64,000 bases of DNA from Microbotryum silenes-acaulis (GCA_003665825.1 QPFY01000013.1:124001-188000); one strand, 5' to 3'. Shown: positions 45,451-58,385, counted from the stretch's first letter. Notes: generated from the letters alone by a model not told the origin. Program-made: numbers and translations.

Positions 45451-45875
45451 GGGGAGGGAGTGATGGGTGTGTTTTTTTTGGCCGACAAATGGACGACGAC
45501 TTCACTTCGCTTCCTGTGCATGTTCTTTCTTGTTTCCTTTTTGCTTCGCTTCGTGGCCTTCAACTTTTCTTCCATCAGTATATTTCACGGCCCTCACGCG
45601 TTCAACTTTCTTTGTCATGCTGCTGACTACTACTACAACGTACTCGCCTAACGAATGCCCCCATCTCGTCTTTTGCACACATTTGTCATCTCATCACCAA
45701 GGACCCACGGTTTTGACTCACGCACAAAAGCGATGTCGAGATAATCAGATAATGATTTTTACAACACTAGCTCATACTACCAGCGAGGACAGCCGAACTA
45801 AAAACGAACCCAAGGGAATCGCAACTGTTTCAACAAGAGTCAACATGAACCCATTCGTGAAACACTCTGGTATCA
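45451..45875. other. 3' intergenic region between convergent genes
   Basis: T-rich at about 45470-45570. It contains the 3' flank of RHO2 and of the opposing low-complexity gene. No gene is seen. Confidence 0.55.
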
Positions 45876-48579
45876 TCACTCCCGTCCTTCATGCCCATGC
45901 CCATGCCCTTGTCCCCCACTCGCACTCGCACCAAGTCCACTCATCTCCACATCCTCCCCTCTCGGCCCTTGACTCGTATTCATCGAACTTCGTCTCGTCG
46001 AATTGCCCGTCCCAGACATCCCATTCCTCATACCTCCACCACCACCTCCAGCCCCAAATTCATTCATCGACCCCGAAGAAGTAGACGAAGTTGCCGTTCC
46101 CGGACGGGACATGACGCTTCTTCGTCGAGGGACCAAAGATCCCGTCGTCATAAGCGGTGGTAGTGGAGTTCCTCCCCTTTCCCTCTTGATGAATGGACCC
46201 GATCCTGATCCCGTTCCCCCCGCAAGCACGGAAGAAGACTCGTCCATCTCAAGTCCCCCAGGTCCTCCCTCCTCCATCATTCCTCTCGCGAAAACCGTTG
46301 ACCCACCACCACCCCCTCCCCCTCCAGAAGTAGCATTCTCCTCATGCCCAATCCCCAATCCCATCGTAGGCAACATCGTATATGCCCCCAACGAATCCGA
46401 ACCACTCCTAGTACCGCCCACTGAGCCCAAACTAGTGAACCCCAACCCTGTTCCACCAACAGGACCAGCCGAAACGGATGCCGAACTACTCATCGTCGTC
46501 GTCGTCGTAGCACTCGACAACGACGATGACGACCCATTCGAATCTCCCAAAACGGCCCTTTCCAACCTACCCAATCGATCCCTGCATAACCTCCTCTCAT
46601 CCTCGACGATTCGTTCAAGTTCGACCACTCGATTCCAAAGCCTTTCGTTCTCCCTTCGGACGAGCGTATCGATCCATCCTTCGTCCAATTGGTTCAAAAT
46701 CATTCGCGCACGACCAAGTTCATGATCCAAAGAACGGGATAGGGTACGAGTTTCGTGGAAGGCGTCGTAGAGGGTTGAGAAGTGAGCTAGGAAGGCATGT
46801 TTGCCCGTTTCCATGATCGAGGATGTTGATGCCGAAGAAGAAGGGTACGCGTTGGACGCCGAAATTGATGAGCTGGCTGCGGGGACGGTTTGATGAGGTG
46901 GGAGGTAGGTCGCGATCGAGCCTGGGGTAGAAGTGATAGAGGAACGATGTTGCGAATGGGGGATCGGGACGGAATAGGTCCCTGTTACCGTAGGGGCGTA
47001 GTAAGGGTCCAAGACAGGAGCGCCTGAAACGGAGCCGTGTCGAGTAGCGCTCGCCGAGTTCGGAACCGACATAGGCGGCAGGTTAGAGTGCCGAGAGTGG
47101 GAATGAGAGTGCGAGTGGCCATGGCTGTGGCTGTGGGCTTGCTGAGAGTACTGCGTATGCAGTGAAGGTTGACCTTGAGTAGCTTCGACCGTATAGGGTG
47201 AGACGGGGATCGCTTGAAGCGGCGTCGGCACGGAAGCATGAGGTCCGCCACCCGGGTTTTTGGCCTGTGCCATGAATTGGCCTTGACCGTTGAAGCTCGT
47301 GCCTCGTCTTCCGTGGCCTTTACCGCTCACTTGGCCCGCAGGCCCATTGGGACCCAAAGGACCTGTGACGAAGTGGCCCGGCGCGGTCCGAGGGGCCTGT
47401 TCAACGACCTCACCAGCAGGCAATGTCGTGATCTTCAACCCTTTCCCGGCCGCTGTCTCGCCCCTTCTTTGCGACAAGCTACCAGGAGAGTTATTATCCT
47501 CTCGAACGGGGTCAAAACTGCTGTTTGTGCTCGTGCTCGCCTTGTTGACGTAAAAAGGTTCGGCGCTACGTGAACCCGAAAGATCTTCCGACTTCGGTAC
47601 CGCAGGGTACTTATCCGGTGTTTTCGAAGTACGCGAGACGAGCGAAGGTCGCCTCGTCGTCACAGGACGTCGCTCCTGCGGCCCACTCGAGGAAGTGCTC
47701 GCTCCCGCCGATTGGGATAGCACGTTCGGGCTTGGGATCGGAAACGTCTGCAACGCCTCGGACGCGACCGAAGCTAGCGAGTCGATCGTCGAGCCGTGGG
47801 ATACGCTGAGGCTCGTGCGAGCGCGTTTGTTGCTTCCGCTCGTATTGGTGTTGTCGTTCGTGAATGCGGAAAGAGCCGACTTGGACGAAGAGGAGGTCGA
47901 GGCTGTAGCGTTGGTTGAGGACGAGGCTTGAGCGCCACCGGCTGCTCCAGCCGGACGACTCGCGCGCCCGCCGGCTGAGAGCGACATCTCCGGTGATCTG
48001 GTTCGGGCCCTGAAGATGGGGTGGGGTAAGAAGAGCAGAGCGCATTCGCACAGTCAGCTACCGCCGTGAATACAGGAACCTTACCCGCGGTGACATCTGA
48101 CAGCAACCCATCTCTCTAGGCTCTCGCGCACCAGAGTGAGCAGGGTTCGCCATGCACGGAGCGCGATAGAGCCACGCGGCAACGGGGGGGGGGGGGGGGG
48201 GGGGCGGGGGGCGAGAGGCTGTTTATGGCCCGGAGCAACGGCCAGAACCAAAGGGGAAAGGCACGACTGACCTCGACGTATTGCGTTCGAGCAACTCCTG
48301 ATTACCACTTCTTCTCTTTGTGGGTCGAGCCACAGGCGGTTCAGATGACAGTCCCCGTATGCCCAGTCCATCCGACGGGCAGGTCGAAGATTCGGCAACA
48401 CCACCCGCAGCGGTCGCCGCGGGGCCCGTAGCGGTGGTGGTGGCTGTCGTGACCGGCAGCAACACCGAAGGGAACGCAGCGGCTCCCACCGTCGAACTGT
48501 TGCGTCGTCGGAAAGGTGGTATGTCGAGGTTCATCTTGAGCTCAGCCTTGTTCAAGCCTCGCATCGTCGTGATCGACAT
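45876..48579 (-). CDS. Unrecognised low-complexity protein with a coiled-coil segment
   Basis: Two exons, 48579-48272 and 48009-45876, 813 residues. The join gives NTSRARTRSPEMSLSAGG in frame; the protein could also start at the ATG 47987. Most of it is Ser/Thr/Pro/Gly/Ala-rich and probably disordered, with a His-Ser run (HSHSHGHSHSHSHSRHS, about residue 390), polyglycine tracts near the C terminus and short basic clusters (KRERGG, PRRRSVMSR). The only likely ordered part, around residues 500-580, is helical and charged (AFLAHFSTLYDAFHETRTLS, ERLWNRVVELERIVEDERR), suggesting a coiled coil. Ser/Thr-rich composition with NLS-like clusters hints at a nuclear or signalling regulator, but no family is recognised. 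The intron 48010-48271 holds a long poly-G run. Confidence 0.75.
48185..48216. repeat. Poly-G tract within an intron
   Basis: An almost unbroken run of more than 20 G on the plus strand, then cggggggcg. In the transcript of the minus-strand gene it is a C tract inside the intron. Confidence 0.85.
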
Positions 48580-51431
48580 TCGATGTACGCCACGTTGGGT
48601 GGAAGCACTACGACGGACCAGTTTGGAATTCGGAGGCAAGGATGAGGTTCGGTGGGCCCGCGCGTAACGGCGCACAGCACGTCGCAGCCGATTTTAGAAC
48701 AGTCAGACGTTTCGGCGGCGTAAGCGGAGCCGCGGGGTTGTGAGCAAGAGGGGCGGCGCCAAAGAGGCAGCAGGGCGTGATCGGTGCCTTGGCAAGCAGA
48801 AAAGTGCGGACGCCGGGGTTTGAATTAATAGCTTTGGATGCGCTTGACCTCGCTTAATAAACCGCTCGACACCACTGGTTGTTCACGCTTGTGTGCGTAC
48901 GGGCTGAAAATGACCTGTCGGTCTGCCGATCTCTCCGGTTGTCGACATGAAACGAGAGCTCCGTAAAAATTTGAGACAAAACGTACTCTGGTGCCGGTGA
49001 TCTTGGTAGGCTGCTTAGGGCGCTCGAGTCCCCGATCGCACATGATCACCTGGCCTCCCGGCAAGCTCGAGCACCGCGGCCAGGAGTGACCACGGACGGT
49101 GGAGTCCGGGGGCGATCAATTCCAAGAGGCGGGCTCCTTAGCTGCGGAGCTTTGAGCCTTTTCCGCCTCCGCTTTTTTTCTACGCAATGATGACACAAGA
49201 TGCAAATGCGTACACTGCTGGGATTGACGCATTACGCCGAGGGCACTGGCAGCGGAGTAAGCTGAGCGGCTCCGTCGACCGTTCGTCGTTGATGCCGACT
49301 AGGACGATAGAAACTTTCGACCGTTTGGATTGCTTGACTAAGATGATTATCACCGACGCAATGAGTCGCACAGGTTTCGTCGGGGAACCGACTCAATTCT
49401 TCCGCCAACGTAATGAATTGAGCATGACATCAAGCTGAAATAACATCTACTGCGGTCGAGTTCGCCCTGGAAGTACGCTCCGTGCTCCTGTAGATACTAG
49501 CATGAGTCGTGGCCCGCCAGCGACTGAACCGACAGAGGTTCCGCGCCGCACCGTCGCGCACGACGGGCCGGGCGCGATAGCCAACTTTAAATTATCAAGC
49601 GATCTCGGATGAAAAAGTGGTTTTCTTACGATAGCGGTCGTACGCGAGTTGCGGGTCGTGTGCTCGTCTAGATCACCATCACATCGCACAGATCCATCTG
49701 GACGTCTTCTTCCCTAACCCACTGTAGATCACCACGGAAGATCCGAATGCCAGACACCGACGTCCGAGTCTCGCATGGACGCCACGGATGCCGCCGCTTC
49801 TGCGCACCCGCGGCATGCGAAATGTCTCAGTTACCAATCGAGCCTGCGCCCAACCCCACTGCGCCTTCTAGTGTTCTAATGCCTTTGCTGGAATGGCGGA
49901 GAGGAGCTTCATGCCGTCTGGTTTTTGCCCTCCAGATCACGTCGTTGGGCCTGTGCCATAGCTCGGCTACCGACTTGACGTGTAGAACCTCGGCACGGCC
50001 GAACTAACCCGAACACCTTCCGAGCTGCTTCAGCCACTCCTGGGCATATAGCAACGCCAAATATCCTCAATGTTAGAAGTGGGGAGAGCCTAACTCTTTG
50101 CTATTAGTCTTGGGTAATTCCTTACTCTGCGCGTGCGCCTTTCTCTGTCTTTGCGTCTGTTTTCCTTTTGCTTTCCCCATCTCCACGCTATTCTCATCAT
50201 CTCACTCGTGTATCTCTGAGCTAGGCCGTGGAGTACCAGGCTCTTAGTCCTTGCTATCAAGTACCGGAGCTCCACGAGACGCCGACTTGCGCGTGGCCCC
50301 GAGGCCGAGGCCCAGCCCCTAATAAGCCGCTTCTGCCTGCGCGCCATCAGTTGTGGAGCTATCATGGTTTCACCGAGATATGCTGTGTCTTCGGCATCAC
50401 TCCTGCTCGAGTCCTCTCTGTGGCTTCGCCCGTTCTGAACTGAACAGGGTAGGAGTTGTGCAAACCTTACAGCCAACGCCAGCGCCAGCACCCACCGGAT
50501 CGAGCGCGGAACGATGGGAGGGTCGCAAAACGATTGGCGAAACCCCTAACGTGCTATACATGAAGCGTCGAACCACTGACGTCAACAAGGGGAGGGTTAG
50601 CGCGCGATCAGCTCTAGGCTCAAGCTCGTTTAGCGGGACGGCTAACCCCTATGCGCTTGTACTTTCACGGCAATGGAGCGACATTTTCATTGATGGGCCC
50701 AATCCAGGGAAAGTGGGGAGGTGGGGGGCGGGGCGAAATTCGACTAGCCCGTTCGGGACGAGGTTGAAGTTTGGCTCTGTGTTCCTACCGCACCCACCAG
50801 AGTCTTCACCAAGTTCCATTCTTCTGAGTCGGTTCCCAAGTCGGTAGGTTCGGGCGGTCATGCAGTGGGGCTGGCCCTCTCCTTCCGACTTTGCAATTAG
50901 ACCTTGTGTCTGGAATATCGAGACTTTTGTGCTCTAATTAGTAATAACTGTTTTTGAGTAAATGGTAGGAAGATCTGAAGCCGTTTGTCAGAAAACGAAT
51001 GAGGACTCAGGGTAGCGGACTCGCTTCACCATTGAGCAGGATCTGTGCCGTTCATGAATCGAAGGTGCGACAACATCGTCCGACTGCCAATTGTGGACCG
51101 GGCCGGAGTCCGGCGGGGGCCCATCGTCCCGGCTTGAGCAAGTGCAGGGTGCATTGAACGTACATGTCACCTGATATCTGTTATTGCATTACTGTAGCGG
51201 AAAAGTCCGGACGCGAAGCTGCACGACTGCTGCGAGTCTTGTCTCAAACATGAAGACGACGGCTGCGGTGCCGTGCCGGGGCGTTGTCTCAGACGGGCGG
51301 TCCGAGCGTCATGAAAGAACGGCACGTGTTTTGGGGGCTCCGTGACCGTCTCCGGTCCGTCTCGCTGCTCAACCGGTCACCGCGCCTTACCCCCTCGTCC
51401 ACCCCCTCGTCACGCCACCGAGTCTGCAGAG
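48580..51431. other. Long gene-poor interval
   Basis: About 2.85 kb between the low-complexity gene and ALG7. Short frames exist on both strands but none resembles a known protein, and codon use looks random. It may contain decayed repeats or an untranslated RNA; nothing specific could be supported. The last ~150 bases before 51432 are a C-rich leader typical of genes here. Confidence 0.45.
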
Positions 51432-53273
51432 ATGTCGACAGGCCTGGCTGAGCCGTTGTTGACGGTGGTGGTGTCGCTCGGGATCAGCATCGTCGCGTAC
51501 GGTCTCACCGCCCGACTGGTGCCCATGCTCGGCCCCGAGCTGGTCAAGAAAGGTCTGGCCGGCAAGGACATGCTCAAGCCGGGTTTCAAGAGGAATGAAG
51601 ATGCACCCGACTCCACACAGACGACCGAGTCCAAGTCGACCAAGAAGAGCAAGGGCGTCGTCGTGGAGGTATCGTCGACTTCGCCCGGGAACGTGCTCCT
51701 GTACGCTTAAAGGGGCTGTGGTCAGCGCTGAGGGTTGTCCTACCGCTTGCCTGACGTGTGCTTCTTGTTACGTACAGTCCAGAAGCAACGGGTGTGATCG
51801 GTGCTTCGGTCTACATCCTGCTGTTGTCCTTGTTCGCCCCGCTGCCGTACCTCGCGCACCTGCTGCCGAACACGTCACTCCTGTCCTTTTCCCACCGCGA
51901 CTCAGTACAGGGCTCCCACATCGCCCAAGCCCAACCTGTTACCACCATGGATCCTTCGCTCGTATTTCCGCACCATTCGTTCGCAACTTACCTCGCCAGT
52001 CTGCTCAGCCTCCTCATGGCCGTCTTTCTCGGCTTTATGGACGACGTCTTTGACATTCGATGGAGGTGGAAGCTGCCAATCCCAGGTCGGTCTCCAGTAC
52101 TGTGAAATCCGATCAGTATGTGTTGAAGCGCCGTATGAATTATGTTGTGTGTTGCACCGTCCACGCAGTCATTGCCTCGGTGCCCCTCCTCGTAACGTAC
52201 GCAGCCGGACACGGTGTAACCGACGTCGTACTCCCCAACGTTTTGGGCGTCCGAACGCTCTTCGATGCCGTCTCTACCAATGGTGTCGTCCATCTTGGTG
52301 AGTTAGCCTGCAAAGCTTGCCATGACTGCACCGCCCCCGCTTGCAGGTGCTGCGGAAGCTGTTGGAAAATATTGACCCGGTGGAATGATGTTGAACGTCT
52401 TGCACAGGCCCCTTGTACTACCTCTACATGTCGATGCTCTCAACTTTCTGCACCAACAGCATCAACATCCTCGCCGGTGTCAACGGAGTCGAAGTCGGCC
52501 AAGCCTTGGTCATCGCCCTTTCGATCGCCCTCAACGATCTTCTTCATCTGACGTTCGACCTCTCGCCCATCTTGGGTCAGACCGCTTCCAAAGTCGGCAT
52601 GGGTTTGGCGAGGGGCTCGGCCGAGCTTAGTGATCGTCACATGTTCTCGCTGTACTTCATGCTGCCCCTCATCGGCGTCTGTTTTGGTCTCTTGAAGCAC
52701 AATTGGTACGTCGCCGACTCGATTCTGCGGACGCCATCATCACAAACTGACACCCGCTACGGTCTCAGGTACCCTGCCCGAGCCTTCATCGGTGATACCT
52801 TCTGTTACTTCTCCGGCATGGCCTTTGCCGTCGTCGGTATCACAGGCCACTTCTCCAAAACGCTCCTTCTCTTCTTCCTCCCCCAAATCTTCAACTTCCT
52901 CTACTCGACGCCCCAACTCTTCGGACTCGTCCCCTGCCCTCGCCACCGCCTCCCTCATTACAATCCCAAAACTCGAAAACTCGAACCTTCGTTCGCTCCT
53001 CTCCCAATCGCGAAGCGAACCAAACTGCAAACACTCTTCGTCGAGACGTGCCATAAATTCGGCTTAGTCCAAGTCAAAAGGGACGTGAAGGGGCAGATCG
53101 AGGCCGTGTCCAACTTCACCGTTCTGACATTGATCATGGTCTGGTTCGGACCGATGACGGAGCCGAATTTGACCAAGTGTACGATGGGGTTACAAGTTGT
53201 GGGGAGCTTTGTCGCGTTTGGGATTCGGTATGGGATCAGTGGGTGGTTTTATGATCTTGAGAGTAGGAGATGA
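51432..53273 (+). CDS. ALG7: UDP-GlcNAc:dolichyl-phosphate GlcNAc-1-phosphotransferase
   Basis: First enzyme of N-glycan precursor assembly, in the ER membrane; target of tunicamycin. Exons: 51432-51700, 51778-52085, 52169-52297, 52408-52705, 52769-53273; 502 residues. A polytopic membrane protein of the expected architecture, with LPEATGVIGASVY, the catalytic FLGFMDDVFDIRWRWKLPIP, LCTNSINILAGVNGVEVGQ (as TFCTNSINILAGVNG), YPARAFIGDTFCYFSGM and the family-specific late loop RHRLPHYNPKTRKLEPS. A Lys/Ser-rich insert lies near residues 60-80. Intron 4 (52706-52768) is 63 nt without a stop, so retention would insert 21 residues in frame. Confidence 0.95.
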
Positions 53274-53520
53274 ATAGATGTAGATCTGGTATTGGAACGT
53301 GTTTGTACAGTCCAAGGGAGGCCTCGACGCTCTCTCGGTTCTCGCGGTTGAGATGGAAGCAACGAGCGGTTGTTCAATGCTGATACAAGTTGGGGTACTC
53401 TACACAGCTCGAAGGCACAATATCGAGGACAACACTGGTTCGCACGCTCATCGGACAAGGACGTGATAGTTAAGGCTACACAACATATAATGATCAAGCC
53501 GGGGTACAAGCTCCTTCAGC

Positions 53521-55306
53521 TCATTCGGCCTCATGCCACTCATCCTCCGGCGCCGGAACCTCATCATACTCGTACTCGATCTCATCCACCGCCTCAAAGT
53601 CCTCCTCCCCACCTTCCACCTCCTCTTCCACTTCCCGAGCACGTCTCTGTAACTCCTTAATCTGTCTCTCAATCTCCTCCCTCTTCGCAACCTTGTTCGA
53701 AACCACCTGCGTACGAACCGCCGCCTTGATCGTCGTAGGTCGAAGCCCTAAAGCCTCAGCAGCTTTGATCGTCGTCTTGGGTTTGACTGGAACAGCACCG
53801 GGCGTGGTCGTCGTTTTAGCCGTAGCAGTCGTAGCTGGTTGAGTAGTTCGGGGTAGACGGGTATTGATATGAGGGGTTCGTGGTTCGCGTGAATCGACAT
53901 GAGGGGGCGCGCTTGACTCACGGGAGTTGACGCGGACCGATCGAGTAGACGTCGGAGTCGTTGTGGGAACGGCGGCGGGGGAGGACGAAGTGATGTCTTG
54001 AGGAGAAACGACGCGAACGCTCCCCGGGATGATGGGAGGCGACGAAGATAACGGTGGTGTCACGGGTGGAGCGGCAGTTGATGAGATGGGGACGACGACC
54101 GGAGCGGGTGAGGTTTGAGTCGTGATGATAGGGGCTTCGCTCGAGGGTGACGGCGACGACGAAAGCGAAGGAAAGTGATTAGCCGCTTGGTCCAAAGCAT
54201 TCGCACCATTCGAGGCTTGACCAGGCAAACCAGGGAAAGTAGGTGGTGTCAAGATGGGGGGTCCACCACCGCCACCTCCCATCGAGCTGCCGCCGTAGCC
54301 AGGGAAATTGTTGACGTTCCCTCCTGCTGGGTTGGGCAAGCCCGAACTTGGTGAGTCGTCCTGGATGATCGAGCTACCCCAGACGCAGCGTTTCGCCTTC
54401 TGGGCTATCTTGGTCGGTGAAGCAACTGGCACGTCGAGCACATTCTTGAGCACACCGCCGATCGCGGCCGCAGCAGAGCCGTCGGCAATTCCTCCCGGTG
54501 TCGGCGAAGCAGCTGCGAGTTGAAGGTCGACGGCGGGCGGGGTGGTCGCTGGTACCCGCGCGGATTTGAAGCTAGGTAAGGCGGATTGGAACCCTGCGGG
54601 AATCGTATTGAGTCCAAGAAGGGGCGGGTTCGGTGTCGGTAAAGGGGCAAAGGTGGGAGGCACGAGACGAGGGCCACCGCCGCCGGTTCCAGACGGGAGA
54701 GCCGCTGTGATATTTCGAAAGATATTGATATGATGAATAACGGACTTGAGCGAAATAAAGAAGAAAATCGGAGTCACGTACAGTTGAAGTAATTGATGTT
54801 GGCTCCGGGTGGTGGGAGTCCGTTCGTCGGCGTTGAGTCCTGAATGATCGATGGGCCTTGGATCCACCTCTTCTCGACGGCATCACCTTCGTAACGACGA
54901 GCGCGGATCTTCTTCACGATATCCTTATTCAATTCTGATTTTGTAAAAGTGGATCAGGACTTTGTCTTCCCGGGATGAGGACAGAGGGCGGCCGCGCGGA
55001 TCCCTACGACGAAAACTCACTCTGATGAGCCATACGCTTCGAAAATGCATGATCCCTCGAGCCATGAGGCGCATGAGCTCGCTTCTTGAACTCATCAGTA
55101 GGTTTCGAATCTCGAGGATGAATCGGTAAAGGTCCATCGGGATGACGACGCAGTAATTGCTCAACCTTGTCGGGAGCCGCACGGCGCCCGAGTTGAGCAC
55201 CCGCTGCGTCAAGGGCGCCGGCTTCGGAACGCTCGGGCGAGGCTGACGAAACCCCGATTCCGGCCATGACCAAGGTCAGGGCGAACAAGAAGTGCAAGGA
55301 CCTCAT
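53521..55306 (-). CDS. Secreted Kex2-processed repeat protein, unrecognised
   Basis: Exons: 55306-55021, 54934-54782, 54704-53521; 540 residues. Starts with a signal peptide (MRSLHFLFALTLVMAGIGVS). Dibasic sites recur: RR, KKR, SKR, EKR, AKR. Two related segments each follow a KR: one reads WIQGPSIIQDSTPTNGLPPP and the other WGSSIIQDDSPSSGLPNP, each continuing G-A/G-N-I/V-N with an aromatic. Between and after them the protein is Pro/Ala/Gly/Thr-rich, with a Thr-rich region and a strongly acidic C terminus (EDEWHEAE). This layout matches Kex2-processed repeat precursors of fungi, which release similar peptides. No homologue is recognised and peptide release is inferred. All splice phases close. 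Confidence 0.8.
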
Positions 55307-55911
55307 CTTTCAGAGAGAGGGAGGTTGCGGTTTTCGTTCCGTGGTGGATGTGTCTGTAAGAGTCGAAAGTGGACGACTCGGGCCAGGTGAGGAGTCGGCG
55401 GTATCGATCGCCGGCCGGCTTCACAGGGCGGGCTGGTCGGTCAAAGCCGTCGGAATAGCTGGAACGAGTGTGGTGTGTGTCTGAACCACCGAGTTAAGCG
55501 AACCGATGCGGAGAGAAGTTAACGATCGAACGAAACGAAACGATGAGAAATGATACAAGGGATGAGGGACTGAAGGGAAGCGAAACGAGCCGGCACGGGT
55601 GAGCGTCGACGGCGCAGGCCTTGATCCGGGATTTGGTCGTCGCCCGCCGAGGGTCTGGATCAAGGCACACGTTAAATGCAAAGGCCGCACGAAGAAATGC
55701 TTAATATTCACCCAGAAGCCCTCTGCCGATCCCAATCAAGGACCTAGGGGAGTCGGGCCCCCGGTAAGAGTGTTACTGGAGCTCTCTAAAGCTGACGATG
55801 GCCCCCAAGCGATAGGGGGAACTTGCCGAATGCAGCCCGGAGCGCGCGCGCGCTTCATCAAACGGAATTAGGTTAATCGCGCGAATAGCAGGGCACTTTG
55901 GTTCCGAAAAT
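55307..55911. promoter_or_regulatory. Upstream region of the secreted repeat-protein gene
   Basis: About 600 bases, with short open frames on both strands but no recognisable gene. An alternating cgcgcgcgcg run lies near 55842. The right side abuts the inverted repeat at 55912. Confidence 0.45.
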
Positions 55912-56214
55912 GGTAACTCTGGTCCCACACCGGAGGCGACTGGTCCCACATCGGAGGCGACTTTGGGATCACATCGGAGCGGACTTTGGGATCACATCCG
56001 AGGTCATTCTTGTACCACGTTCATCGGGACTTTGGTATCACATAGTGTAGACGCCTGTATCTCTTGCAATATGTGATGTATCACTCTGGGTACTGTAGTA
56101 TGATGTATGTACAGGTCTATAGTACTTCTGGCCGGTGAGACGAGGCGGACAATGCAGTAGTTGCTACATCGAGGTTCTTCCCCGCTTGGCCTCTCCGCGC
56201 CCGTGGTGTCAGCG
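55912..56214 (-). repeat. Inverted repeat with 23-bp tandem units, left end of a 4.7-kb segment
   Basis: The reverse complement of 60332-60656 with scattered mismatches and small indels. It shares the core gtagcaactactgcattgt and, at its outer side, several 23-bp units of the type ccgatgtgatcccaaagtcc (here seen as gactttgggatcacatcgg). Confidence 0.88.
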
Positions 56215-56649
56215 GTCCGGCGCCCGAACCGCCAAGGCCGTTTGCGCCGATTAGAGCAGAATTGGCACCGGTCCCTCGCTTCTCTCATCCATGAAGAACA
56301 GTTCATACAGCTTGAGCAAAGATGTAGATTATAGTAAGTAACGCTTCGACATTGACGGACTTTGTATGATCATTGCAATTGAACGATATTTAAACGTAAT
56401 CACATGTAAAAACTTGGCTCGCTTTACCTCTCCTTTATTTAGTGCTGCTCAAAGTGAAGATACGAGTTCTTAGCTCTTTCTTGGTATGACGAAATGTTAG
56501 ACTGTAGCTACTTCGAGCATGCATGACCTAGATCACACTTCAACTTTCGGTCTCGACATTGCGAGCAAGCTTTCCGCCGACTGGTGCTCGAGGTCACGCT
56601 TTCCGCTTCCGAATGACGCCGTTTGCTAGGAGTCGCAACAGCGGAAGTG

Positions 56650-57962
56650 CTACTCTCTTGAAGAATGGTAGAGTGCTTGCATTACTTTGGTAGGTGTTCG
56701 ATATCGCGCGTGGCAATTACTGGCGGAAATGAAGGAAGGGCGAGGGGACTCATGGTCAGTCTTGAGATGAGAAAACTTCCTGGGCAAACTTGGCTTGCCG
56801 AAAGACTTCTTGACGCGCCAACGCACGAATGAAAGGGGTTGGATGTCAGACGTTCGGCGGGGGTTGGCGTCGTTCGTGATTGCCGAGGGCGTACACCAGC
56901 GCCGATGAAAGATCGTCGGCCTGAACGAGGATCTGCACAAGGGACGAAGGAGGAAGGAAAAAGAAAGACATGTCAGCCACCCAAACCAAGTTCCTTTGAT
57001 TTTATATGCGAAATGATCACCTTGAGTTGGCTAGAGCATTGTTTTCCCGGGGCCCTGTAGTTTCTCGTACCCGAGTTCGCCATCCTTTCCTCGATCTCTT
57101 TTGCAGGCCGGGCCCGAGCAACGATGGCCATTCGTAGAACCTCCACAACAGGTCGACCTTCGCGGGTTGACTCCAAGCTTTTAGAAGAGTGATCGGCACT
57201 TCTGGACGTCATCAGATCCCCACTGCCACGTCCGACGGATGTTGATGAGTAGACGAGGGCGCGTCACCGTACGGTCGCTCGACGACAGCGAGACAGCATT
57301 CATTTTGCGTGGAGCCCAGTCATGCTTCTGTTGATATATCTCACCAATAAGAGTTAGGTCGATCACAGGACGAAACAAAACGCAGCGCAGCACGCAGCTT
57401 CGACACACCTCTGTAGCTATGAACCTTGGGAGCTCCAGGACAGGAAGTTTGCTTACAAATTCCATTTGGATTTCTGCTTGCGAGGAACGAGCGGCCTGAG
57501 ACGGAGCTCGTTGTGCTCTGCAGTGGTGAGGATTATGTTTGAGAAAATTGCGACGCGCGTCGTGTTCGACAGTTCGTCGGTCTGCCTTCCGCCGAGAGAG
57601 CTCGCAGGTATGCTGGTCCAAATCTTCTTGTCTTTCCGAGCCAGGAGTGGTGCGCAGACGATGTTGTCAGGTAATACCTCGTTCAAGCTGCCTTCTTAGA
57701 CTCCGTAGTATGAATCGCTTGCCGAAGCCTCTTCGGAGTCGCTGGAACAGTTCTTGCGAGAGTTCGAAAGCCCCGAGGCTGAGGAGGTGCGAGACGTCGA
57801 GGACTTGGGGGAAACCGCGACCAAAGCTGCCGAGAGTTTCGAAGCGTCCTCATCCTCATATAGATCCGATTCATCTTCCGATAGGTATGGGTCTGGCGAG
57901 ATTTGTTGTTGCAGCGCAATGGGTGAGCGGCCCCCTTTGTCTTGAACTTGCAGTTGGTTCAT
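56650..57962 (-). pseudogene. Decayed gene inside the repeat-bounded segment
   Basis: On the minus strand, frames at 57962-57696, 57686-57453 and further down to about 56650 read in a coding-like way. The first encodes an acidic N terminus (PDPYLSEDESDLYEDEDASK) and continues, after an in-frame TAA at 57696-57698, with LPDNIVCAPLLARKDKKIW. A plausible donor (gtaagc) follows, then further fragments. An acidic leader before a Lys/Trp-containing domain is seen in some cut-and-paste transposases, but no catalytic triad could be found. The product is unrecognised; introns and broken frames cannot be told apart here. Confidence 0.35.
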
Positions 57963-58130
57963 CGCTTAAGTTGTTGACATGAGCGTACTTGGCGTCGTCT
58001 AGAAGGTACCCCATCCAGGCGTTGTTGTGCTCGAAATGGGCGAACTATCCACTCAACAAGGAAGGAAAGGAGTGCTTTGTGTGAGGATTGTATGTGTACG
58101 AGTGGGCGAGTCTCGGCTCTGTCGGATGCT

Positions 58131-58200
58131 CGCTCGTTCGAGGCCGCCTGCCAGCGCGGTCGTAACGGGGTCGAGTGACTCGACGATACCAAGGGAGGTA
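58131..58200. repeat. Short inverted repeat, left arm
   Basis: About 70 bases matching, in reverse complement, 58386-58456. The motif ctcgctcgttcgaggccg pairs with cggcctcgaacgagcgag. The pair flanks ~185 bases with cttgagctcgatctc and gacctcgacctc repeats just upstream of the FunK1-like gene. Confidence 0.75.
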
Positions 58201-58385
58201 GCACGTCCCTTACCTCGGTAAGGTTGTACGCGTTAGGGATTGCGCTTGAGCTTGGGCTTGAGCTCGATCTCGCGGACCTCGACCTCGACCTCAGTGACTA
58301 CAAAGTCGGCCGCGACATCGAGCTCAAGCTCACGCTCACACGCAACCCCCAACGCTTACGACCTTGCCGAGGTGAGGGACGCACT

